From an uncultured Bacteroidales bacterium (GTDB lineage: Bacteria; Bacteroidota; Bacteroidia; Bacteroidales; Paludibacteraceae), in NCBI GenBank assembly GCA_937892015.1, contig CALAUY010000005.1:1-13569 (forward strand): a DNA stretch of 13,569 bases. The letters run 5' to 3'. The notes under the pieces were generated by a model. That model ran no database searches. It worked only from the letters and a program-made list of their open reading frames with translations, and had not been told where the DNA came from. The translations under genes and the position numbers were made by a program. This document shows, piece after piece, positions 7,671 through 13,569 of the stretch; the first letter of the stretch is position 1; each line of letters opens with the position of its first letter.

Positions 7671-9689
7671 CTACATGGGATCCACGTCCGGCGTGATGAG
7701 TACGCCTTTACAAGGCGGGAGGGTCTTCACATAATCTATTTGTGCCGCCAACATCGCTTTGGCTGTAGTATATGAGGCTGTGGCTTCTATCTTGAGCGTC
7801 AGTTGCCGGATGTACAGGTTCTGTACACGCCCGATGGCGGGCGTGATAACCGCCGAACAGCGTGTGCCGAAGACGCGCACAAGATTCTCGTTGAGTGTTC
7901 TTGCAGCCGCTTCCAAGCGCGACTGTTCTCTATGGCGCAAAGTGATGCTGATGATACGGTGAAAAGGCGGGTATCGGAACGTTTGGCGTTGCGTTGCCTG
8001 TTCAGCGTACATCGCCTCGTAGTCGTGCCGCTTGAGATAGGCAAAAAGCGGGTTGTCAATGTTGGATGTCTGCAAGATGACGTGTCCCTCTGTTCCGGCT
8101 CTGCCGGCTCTGCCCGCCACTTGTTCGAGCAACTGATATCCGCGCTCGGATGTACGGAAATCGGGTTGGTTGAACAGCGCATCGGCCTTGAGTACGGCCA
8201 CCAGACTCACGTCCTTGAAATGCAGCCCTTTAGTAATCATCTGCGTACCGACAAGGATATCTATCTCATGATTAGCGAAGCGGCGGATAAGTTTCTCGTG
8301 CGCATTCTTGGCGTGTGTGGTATCGGTATCCATTCGTGCGATACGGGCATCTGGGAACAGCTCGCGAGCCTCTTCCTCGATTTTCTCCGTCCCGAATCCA
8401 CGGTCTATAGGCCTACCCCTGCCGCATTCGGGACACACTGCCGGTGCGGGGATAGAGTAGCCGCAATAATGGCAGACAAGACGAGATGGCATCTCCGGAT
8501 TGAGCGATTTATGCTCAGTGAGCGAGATGTCGCAATGGATGCATCGAGGTATATATCCGCATTCGGGGCACTCGATGTACGAGTTGTACCCGCGGCGGTT
8601 CTGGAAGAGTAGCACTTGCTTGCCGTTTGCCAGCTGTTCGCGGATTCTGACCACAAGCGGGTAAGAGAAATGTCCCTCCATATTCTTCTGTTTGTACGCG
8701 CGTTGCAAGTCGAGCAGATGTATGGCGGGTAGTGCCAATCCGGCGAACCGCTGCTTCATCTCCACCAATCCGTACTTGCCTTGAAGGGCGTTGAAATATG
8801 TCTCGATGGCGGGTGTGGCAGTGCCTAACAATGTGCGTGCGTGGAAGAGTGAAGCGAGCATCAGCGCCACCGTGCGAGCATGATATCGCGGCGCGGGGTC
8901 TTGCTGCTTGTACGACGTGTCGTGCTCTTCATCGACGATGATTAGGCCTAAGTGACTGAACGGCAAGAAAAGAGCACTGCGAACGCCGATGACGAGGTCG
9001 TACTTGTCGCCTGACAACACGTTCTTGTATATCTCTTCACGGTCGCGGTCGGTGAAACGCGAATGATAAACACCGAGTCGTTCTCCGAAAACGCTCCTCA
9101 ACCGGTCGGTCAGTTGCGTCGTCAGTGCAATCTCCGGCACAAGGTACAGCACTTTCTTGCCCTGACGAATCTGTTCTTGCGCCAAATGGATATACACCTC
9201 GGTCTTGCCTGACGATGTGACACCGAAAAGCAGCACTGTCGGTTTCTGTTGCCATGCGTTTTCTATCTCCTTTTTTGCCCGCAGTTGCTCATCGTTGAGC
9301 GGATGTGCGGGCAACATCTTGTCGGTAGGATTGGCCTTCTTGCGCGTTTTGGACGTTTTCTCTACTCGCAGAGCATTAGGAATGGCCGCGCGCATCACCT
9401 CACCGAGCGTGCACATGTAGTACTCGGCAATCCACGTCCACAGCTTGCGTTGCTCTGCTGTCACTAACGGCTCGGCATCGGGGAACCGCAGCACTTCGCG
9501 GTATTGCTCAGCATGCTCCTCTTCGGCCACTTCGCGCACAGCTTCGACCACCCCCATCACCTCTTTGCTCTTGCCGAGTGGCACCACGACCCGGAGTCCC
9601 GCTTGCGGGATTACCGTGCTCGTCTGGGGCATCCGATACGTGAAAACGCCCTCAACGGCAATGGGTAATATGATGTCTAAAACTATCAA
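7671..9689 (-). CDS. priA: PriA, primosomal replication-restart helicase (short form)
   Basis: PriA recognises stalled forks, unwinds the lagging arm and reloads the replicative helicase. The N-terminal 3'-end-binding domain (1-105) begins IVLDIILPI. The superfamily-2 helicase core shows Walker A GVTSSGKT (156-163), DEEH (253-256), TATPA (290-294), GTQMITKG (481-488) and QVAGRAGR (523-530). The zinc region has all eight cysteines: C374, C377, C383, C386, C406, C409, C419 and C422. At 672 residues it is about 60 shorter than E. coli PriA. The missing part is the winged-helix region, because helicase sequence begins near 130 after a Lys-rich linker (about 108-127). The start is TTG at 9689-9687. 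The preceding in-frame codon is a stop, and the next ATG (M20) would delete conserved sequence. The TTG overlaps the tdk TGA by four bases (TTGA), which implies translational coupling. Confidence 0.95.
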   Translation of the reverse strand: MIVLDIILPIAVEGVFTYRMPQTSTVIPQAGLRVVVPLGKSKEVMGVVEAVREVAEEEHAEQYREVLRFPDAEPLVTAEQRKLWTWIAEYYMCTLGEVMRAAIPNALRVEKTSKTRKKANPTDKMLPAHPLNDEQLRAKKEIENAWQQKPTVLLFGVTSSGKTEVYIHLAQEQIRQGKKVLYLVPEIALTTQLTDRLRSVFGERLGVYHSRFTDRDREEIYKNVLSGDKYDLVIGVRSALFLPFSHLGLIIVDEEHDTSYKQQDPAPRYHARTVALMLASLFHARTLLGTATPAIETYFNALQGKYGLVEMKQRFAGLALPAIHLLDLQRAYKQKNMEGHFSYPLVVRIREQLANGKQVLLFQNRRGYNSYIECPECGYIPRCIHCDISLTEHKSLNPEMPSRLVCHYCGYSIPAPAVCPECGRGRPIDRGFGTEKIEEEARELFPDARIARMDTDTTHAKNAHEKLIRRFANHEIDILVGTQMITKGLHFKDVSLVAVLKADALFNQPDFRTSERGYQLLEQVAGRAGRAGTEGHVILQTSNIDNPLFAYLKRHDYEAMYAEQATQRQTFRYPPFHRIISITLRHREQSRLEAAARTLNENLVRVFGTRCSAVITPAIGRVQNLYIRQLTLKIEATASYTTAKAMLAAQIDYVKTLPPCKGVLITPDVDPM

Positions 9690-10276
9690 TTAACAGACTC
9701 TTCAATAGCTTTGTTGTAACATTCGCGGCAGAGCGGTTCATAGTTCTCCGTCTCGCCAAGCAGCACCTGTTTGCTCGAGCGCACCAGTCGGTGGGAGAAC
9801 GAGGCCAGATTGCCGCAACGTACGCAGATTGCGTGTGCTTTGAACACATCATCGGCAATGGCGAGTAGTGACGGCATCGGACCGAATGGCGTACCCTTGA
9901 AATCCATATCTAATCCCGCAACGATGACGCGGATACCGCGCTTCGACAGCTCCCGACACACATCCACAATGCCCATATCGAAGAACTGCGCCTCGTCGAT
10001 ACCCACCACATCCACGTCGGACGTGAGCAACAAGATACTCGCGGACGAATCAACGGGCGTAGAGGGAATAGTGTTCTTGTTGTGCGACACCACTTCGGTC
10101 TCTGAGTACCGCACGTCGATGGCGGGTTTGAAAATCTCCACACGTTGTTTGGCAAACTGGGCACGTTTCATGCGGCGGATGAGCTCTTCCGTTTTGCCGG
10201 AAAACATACTCCCGCAAACCACTTCGATGCACCCTCGTCGTTGCATCGGGCTCTGCTGGTCACGTTCTGAATACAT
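9686..10276 (-). CDS. tdk: Thymidine kinase, type II (zinc-containing)
   Basis: Tdk phosphorylates thymidine to dTMP in the salvage pathway. From the ATG at 10276 the protein has 196 residues, typical for the family. Walker A GSMFSGKT lies near residues 22-29, the Walker B-like DEAQFF near 93-98, the AGLDMDFKG lasso/substrate region near 119-127, and the structural zinc ligands in CVRCG and CREC. A TTG nine bases upstream (10285) is in frame and would add three residues. I chose ATG because the N-terminus then matches the Bacteroides form I remember in length and pattern. An internal ATG (10246) is possible but would trim the sequence before the P-loop closely. recJ ends 18 bases upstream and priA overlaps the stop codon by four bases, so the three are probably cotranscribed. 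Confidence 0.96.
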   Translation of the reverse strand: MYSERDQQSPMQRRGCIEVVCGSMFSGKTEELIRRMKRAQFAKQRVEIFKPAIDVRYSETEVVSHNKNTIPSTPVDSSASILLLTSDVDVVGIDEAQFFDMGIVDVCRELSKRGIRVIVAGLDMDFKGTPFGPMPSLLAIADDVFKAHAICVRCGNLASFSHRLVRSSKQVLLGETENYEPLCRECYNKAIEESVN

Positions 10277-10294
10277 GTATATCAAATATTTAAG

Positions 10295-12019
10295 TTATCT
10301 TTGATGTGGCTTAATGTCCTCCACCATCATCTGAATGGAGGTCACTCCGTTGAAGTGGTTCTCATCCAATTGGTAGCAAACATCCACCGCGTTGCCGTTC
10401 TGCAAGTAAGTCGCAAAGTCCCCGCGTCCGAAAGCGATGCCGCTGATAGACGACAGCAAATCGGTGAGGTCCAGCTTGAGATGCTGACCCATCTTACCCA
10501 CGCGCTTGGTGTAGCGATAGTTGATGAGGTCACGTGTGACGAAGATGGGCTTGGGATTGCCGGGTCCATAAGGCTCCAGACATTGCAGGATACGGAAGAA
10601 CTGGGGCGTGATATCTTCGAGCGTTATCTCGGCCTCTATCTTCACTATCGGCTCTTGTTGTTCGGGCAAGATATGGGCGGCAACGTACTCCTCAAAGCGC
10701 CGTTTAAACTCCGGTAAGTTGTCCTCTCGCATTGAGAGTCCCGCGGCGAACATGTGCCCACCGAAATTGGTGAGCAGGTCGCGGCACGAGTCAATGGCCG
10801 AGTAGATATCAAAATCCGACACACTCCGCGCCGAACCGGAGATAAGCCCGCCTTCCGACCCTGTTAGCACGATGGTGGGACGGTAAAACGTCTCTGTCAG
10901 GCGTGACGCAACGATACCCACAACACCCTTGTGCCAGTGTCGGTCGAAGACCACTGTCGTATGCATGTCAGCGTTTGCGGGATTGGACTGCAACTGCTGC
11001 AGTGCTTCTTCGGAAATCTGTTTGTCCATATCTTGCCGCGACTTGTTATAGTCGTTTACCGCTTCGCTCATAGCCGCCGCAAGCTCGGAATCGTCAGTGA
11101 TAAGTAGCTGCACGGCCTCCGTTCCCGACCTGATGCGACCACACGCATTCACGCGCGGACCTATCTTATATACCAAGTCGGAGATATTGAGTTTGCCGGG
11201 ATGAATGCCCGCCATATTCATGATGCTTCGCAGTCCCACCGACGGCTTTTTGTTAATCTCGCGAAGCCCGAAATAAGCGAGGATGCGGTTCTCCCCCGTT
11301 ATGGGTACGATGTCGGATGCTATACTCATCGCAGTCAGTTCGAGCAGCGGCAACAAGTCGTATGATGCCATCCGGTGGCGCAAAGCGTATGCCTGAACGA
11401 GCTTGAACCCCACGCCGCAACCGCAGAGGTCGGGATAGGGATACGTGTCGTCTTCGCGATGAGGGTCGAGAACAGCCACGGCTTGGGGTATCGACTCGCC
11501 CGGCGTGTGGTGGTCGCAGATGATAAAATCGATGCCGCGGCTGCGAGCATATTCCACTTTATCTACAGCCTTGATGCCGCAATCTAATGCGATGATGAGC
11601 GTGCAACCCTGCTCAGCGGCGTAATCGATGCCGCGGAAAGAGATGCCGTAACCCTCTAAATAGCGATCAGGGATATAGTACTTCAAGCGGTCATAGAACG
11701 GGTGGAAGAATCTGTATATCAGCGACACTGCGGTCGTACCATCTACATCGTAGTCCCCATAGATAAGGATTTGCTCGCCACTGTCAATGGCGCGGTCGAT
11801 GCGGTCGATGGCCTCTTGCATCCCCAGCATCAAGTACGGGTCGTGCAGGTCTTCCAGTCGTGGACGGATAAAGCTCCGAGCTGCCGCTGCGGTCGTGAGT
11901 CCTCGGCGAACGAGTATAGAAGCCGACAACGGACTGATTGCCAGTTCGTCTGCTAATCGGGCGCACACTATTTCTTGCTGCGCTGACAGGGGTTCTATTA
12001 TCCATTTTGCGTCTTTCAT
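10295..12019 (-). CDS. recJ: RecJ, single-stranded-DNA-specific 5'-3' exonuclease
   Basis: RecJ degrades single-stranded DNA from the 5' end in RecF-pathway recombination, mismatch repair and base-excision repair. The 574-residue protein shows the DHH phosphoesterase motifs: DYDVDG (89-94), ALDCGI with D146, CDHHTPGE (D169-H170-H171), and GPRVNACGRI near 288-297. The DHHA1 half has HKGVVGIVASRL near 363-374 and GGHMFAAG near 420-427. The C-terminal OB-fold region follows from about 458. Length is normal for the family. A GTG at 12022 is directly followed by ATG at 12019, and I take the ATG (MKDAKW). The promoter at 12034-12065 leaves a leader of only about 10-15 bases. It appears to be the first gene of the five-gene minus-strand run and is divergent from the serine hydrolase gene. 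Confidence 0.96.
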   Translation of the reverse strand: MKDAKWIIEPLSAQQEIVCARLADELAISPLSASILVRRGLTTAAAARSFIRPRLEDLHDPYLMLGMQEAIDRIDRAIDSGEQILIYGDYDVDGTTAVSLIYRFFHPFYDRLKYYIPDRYLEGYGISFRGIDYAAEQGCTLIIALDCGIKAVDKVEYARSRGIDFIICDHHTPGESIPQAVAVLDPHREDDTYPYPDLCGCGVGFKLVQAYALRHRMASYDLLPLLELTAMSIASDIVPITGENRILAYFGLREINKKPSVGLRSIMNMAGIHPGKLNISDLVYKIGPRVNACGRIRSGTEAVQLLITDDSELAAAMSEAVNDYNKSRQDMDKQISEEALQQLQSNPANADMHTTVVFDRHWHKGVVGIVASRLTETFYRPTIVLTGSEGGLISGSARSVSDFDIYSAIDSCRDLLTNFGGHMFAAGLSMREDNLPEFKRRFEEYVAAHILPEQQEPIVKIEAEITLEDITPQFFRILQCLEPYGPGNPKPIFVTRDLINYRYTKRVGKMGQHLKLDLTDLLSSISGIAFGRGDFATYLQNGNAVDVCYQLDENHFNGVTSIQMMVEDIKPHQR

Positions 12020-12033
12020 CACAAAACCGCGTG

Positions 12034-12065
12034 CAAAGTTACAATTTTTTTTTCAAATATGCAAG
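12034..12065 (-). promoter_or_regulatory. Bacteroidota-type promoter of recJ operon
   Basis: On the minus strand, CTTG (12065-12062, one mismatch to TTTG) is followed by exactly 20 bases and TAACTTTG (12041-12034). The spacer holds nine A in a row and closely matches the secDF promoter spacer. The start of transcription should lie at about 12025-12032, leaving a very short leader before the ATG at 12019. Confidence 0.8.
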
Positions 12066-12101
12066 AGTTTAGCGATTTTTTTTCACTTTTTTCAAAAAAA
12101 G
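12066..12101. promoter_or_regulatory. A/T-tract region between two divergent promoters
   Basis: These 36 bases separate the outward-facing -33 elements of recJ and the serine hydrolase gene. They hold a run of eight T, CACTTTTTTC, and a run of seven A. A similar T-run plus CACTTTTT(T)(C) element also lies upstream of the secDF and right-edge promoters. It could be an UP-like or bent-DNA element, or simply A/T background. No inverted-repeat operator is evident. Confidence 0.4.
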
Positions 12102-12133
12102 TTTGCACAATTCAATTTTTTTTCTTAACTTTG
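12102..12133 (+). promoter_or_regulatory. Bacteroidota-type promoter of the serine hydrolase gene
   Basis: TTTG (12102-12105) is followed by exactly 20 bases and TAACTTTG (12126-12133), a full match to the Bacteroides consensus. A run of eight T sits in the spacer, where the other three promoters in this window have A. Transcription should start near 12137-12143, so the leader before the ATG at 12153 is only about 10-15 bases. Confidence 0.85.
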
Positions 12134-12152
12134 CAGCCAAATTGTGAAAATT

Positions 12153-13292
12153 ATGAAACGAATAGTATTCATTTTGGGGGTGCTCCTTATGGGGCTGAAC
12201 ACCATTCATGCCCGGACACCCGATTTTAGCAAAGCCGACTCACTCATCAACGCCTCGATTGCAGCGGGCACTATCCCTGGTGCGGTGCTGTGCGTTGTGC
12301 AAGGCGAGCGTATCGTGTACAACCATGCATACGGTTGTAGCCGAGTTCGCCCCGACAAGAAGAAGATGTCACCGAATACTATCTTCGATTTGGCATCCGT
12401 CAGTAAAGTGGTAGGAACCGGCATGACGGCCATGACGCTGGTGGATGAAGGGCTACTGGATTTAGATGCTCCCGTCCACCGTTATCTCCCTGATTTTGAG
12501 GGAGATGCCACTATCCGCGACCTCATGACGCACGTGTCGGGGTTGCCGGCATACGCTTCATGGAAGACGTTGCTTGCCGACCATCCTGATGCCACTCCTG
12601 CCGACAAACGACAATTGTTGCTCAAACATGTATGCCACTGCCCGCGCATGAGTGCGCCTCGCACGGAGTTCCGATATAGTTGCCTCAATTTCATCACACT
12701 GCAATACGTGATGGAGACAATCACCGGCCGACCCCTCGACGAACTCGCCACCGAGCGCGTCTTTCGTCCCCTGCACATGAAGCATACCGGTTACAACCCG
12801 GGGCCGCGTCGATGCGTTGCCCCAACCGAGATACAAGCCGACAGCACCTGTCTTCACGGCATGGTGCACGACCCGTTGGCGCGCGTGATGAACAGCGGCA
12901 TCAGCGGGAATGCAGGCGTGTTTGCGCCAACAAAAGACTTGGCGAAGATTGCCGTTTGGATGTTCCAAACGCTTGATGGCAAGGACGTTAAGCACGCCCC
13001 TTTCTCGCGTGAGACCCTCGAACGGATGCTTACTGTTCCTGCCGGCTACGAGCCCTTCGGCCGCGCTTTGGCTTGGGATGTCGAGTCCGACTACAACGCC
13101 GCTCGCGGTTCACGCCTCTCGACCTCCACCGTCTGCCATACGGGCTACACCGGCACGGCCATCGTCATCGACCCCGAAAACCGGATTGCGGTCATCCTGC
13201 TCGCTCATCGCGTTCATCCGTACGACAAGGGTGGAGTCAACTCACTCCGCCGGCAAGTGACCGATGCTGTGGCCGAACAGTTGCTGCCATAG
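12153..13292 (+). CDS. Secreted serine hydrolase, beta-lactamase/PBP-like family
   Basis: The 379-residue protein belongs to the broad class C beta-lactamase / DD-peptidase / esterase superfamily (Pfam Beta-lactamase). A signal peptide covers about residues 1-20, ending IHA, without a lipobox cysteine, so the enzyme should be periplasmic or secreted. The nucleophile motif is SVSK (S82, K85). LMTHVSGLPAY follows near 124-134, as usual in this group. The second motif reads YSC (175-177) in FRYSCLNF, where the family normally has YxN or YSD. The third motif is HTG (329-331) in HTGYTGT, a common replacement for KTG here. The substrate cannot be told from sequence: peptidoglycan peptides, an ester or a beta-lactam are all possible, and resistance should not be assumed. 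A GTG at 12144 is in frame, but the ATG at 12153 gives a normal signal peptide (MKR, then hydrophobic). The gene is transcribed alone and divergently from recJ. Confidence 0.88.
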   Translation: MKRIVFILGVLLMGLNTIHARTPDFSKADSLINASIAAGTIPGAVLCVVQGERIVYNHAYGCSRVRPDKKKMSPNTIFDLASVSKVVGTGMTAMTLVDEGLLDLDAPVHRYLPDFEGDATIRDLMTHVSGLPAYASWKTLLADHPDATPADKRQLLLKHVCHCPRMSAPRTEFRYSCLNFITLQYVMETITGRPLDELATERVFRPLHMKHTGYNPGPRRCVAPTEIQADSTCLHGMVHDPLARVMNSGISGNAGVFAPTKDLAKIAVWMFQTLDGKDVKHAPFSRETLERMLTVPAGYEPFGRALAWDVESDYNAARGSRLSTSTVCHTGYTGTAIVIDPENRIAVILLAHRVHPYDKGGVNSLRRQVTDAVAEQLLP

Positions 13293-13409
13293 CAATGCGC
13301 TTACGATAGAGAGGGCAACGAAAAAGGTGCAAAAAATACCCCTTTTGTGCACAAAAATGACAAAAAAACATGTTTTTGAGCAAAAAAATGCACTTTTTTT
13401 CACTTTTTT
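13293..13409. other. A/T-rich intergenic region, no gene seen
   Basis: There is no credible open reading frame. It contains an AAAAGG/CCTTTT inverted repeat (13322-13327 and 13341-13346), a GTGCAC palindrome (13347-13352) and a 14-base palindrome AAAAACATGTTTTT (13364-13377). None is followed by a clear T-run on the plus strand, so I cannot name a terminator for the serine hydrolase gene. The T-run plus CACTTTTTTC element at 13394-13410 repeats what is seen upstream of the other promoters. Confidence 0.5.
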
Positions 13410-13441
13410 CTTGCACATATTAAAAAAAAACTGTAACTTTG
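13410..13441 (+). promoter_or_regulatory. Bacteroidota-type promoter reading off the right edge
   Basis: CTTG (13410-13413) is followed by exactly 20 bases with a run of nine A, then TAACTTTG (13434-13441). This is the same architecture as the recJ promoter. Transcription should start near 13446-13451 and read rightward into a leader of at least about 120 bases with no start codon I can support. The gene it drives lies beyond the window. Confidence 0.78.
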
Positions 13442-13508
13442 CACTCGCTTTCAGACGAAAGACCGTTCCTCCTGCAAAGTGACGAACGTGATTATCAACT
13501 AAAACTGC

Positions 13509-13569
13509 CTGAAACTTGAAACCTGAAACCTGAAACCTGAAACCTGAAACCTGAAACCTGAAACCTGAA
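13509..13569. repeat. Heptamer tandem repeat CTGAAAC, running off the edge
   Basis: Eight complete heptamers and a partial ninth run to the end of the window. All read CTGAAAC except the second, TTGAAAC. The full length is unknown because the array is cut by the edge. It lies about 60 bases downstream of the predicted transcript start of the right-edge promoter, so it would be transcribed as part of a leader. Copy number could vary by slippage. Confidence 0.9.

Noticed and set aside
7803..8612. A 269-codon plus-strand open frame opposite priA
   Set aside because: It is fully antisense to the PriA helicase core. Its length follows from codon bias of the real gene, and no family features can be seen.
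10283..10285. TTG at 10285 as the tdk start
   Set aside because: An ATG three codons downstream gives the usual N-terminal length, so the TTG is not needed. It remains possible.
12153..13292. Calling the serine hydrolase an antibiotic-resistance beta-lactamase
   Set aside because: The motifs (SxxK, YSC, HTG) fit the wide PBP-like hydrolase family. Nothing in the sequence shows beta-lactam hydrolysis.
13322..13377. Inverted repeats after the serine hydrolase gene as a terminator
   Set aside because: The stems are short and A/T-rich, and no T-run follows on the plus strand. The structures could equally be background in A/T-rich DNA.
13509..13569. The right-edge repeats as a CRISPR array
   Set aside because: The unit is 7 bases in direct tandem with no spacers, so this is a simple sequence repeat.

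Overview
The window looks like a chromosomal segment from a member of the Bacteroidota, most likely order Bacteroidales. Three things point there: a fused SecD-SecF protein, promoters of the Bacteroides type (TTTG, about 20 bases, TAnnTTTG) with no clear Shine-Dalgarno sites, and a thymidine kinase and an RprY-like regulator that closely resemble what I remember of Bacteroides proteins. Base composition is balanced within genes, and the intergenic regions are strongly A/T-tracted. I see no rRNA, tRNA, CRISPR array, insertion sequence or phage gene.

Layout. Positions 1-161 are intergenic, with a heptamer repeat, a strong terminator for secDF on the minus strand, and an alternating purine-pyrimidine tract. 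secDF (162-3179, minus) follows and has its own promoter at 3252-3283. From about 12040 down to about 3304, five minus-strand genes are tightly packed, with gaps of 18, -4, 34 and 15 bases: recJ (single-strand exonuclease), tdk (thymidine kinase), priA (replication restart helicase), a large secreted multidomain alpha-amylase, and an OmpR-family regulator whose receiver domain has lost its phosphorylation residues. A promoter precedes recJ and a terminator follows the regulator, so this is probably one long operon. Divergently, on the plus strand, lies a secreted serine hydrolase of the beta-lactamase/PBP type (12153-13292). A fourth promoter at 13410-13441 points out of the right end into a leader that ends in a heptamer repeat array.

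How it works together. recJ, tdk and priA form a DNA-maintenance and nucleotide-salvage group. The amylase and the degenerate regulator share the transcript but have no obvious functional link to it. The amylase (signal peptide, at least three starch-binding modules) would act outside the cytoplasm and needs the Sec route that SecDF assists, though that link is only general.

The points most worth a second look are the fully degenerate receiver, a PriA that appears to lack its winged-helix domain and starts with TTG overlapping the tdk stop, the near-identical architecture of all four promoters, a recent internal duplication of starch-binding modules, and two mutually exclusive hairpins downstream of the regulator. 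I did not find a clearly new defence or mobile system here.
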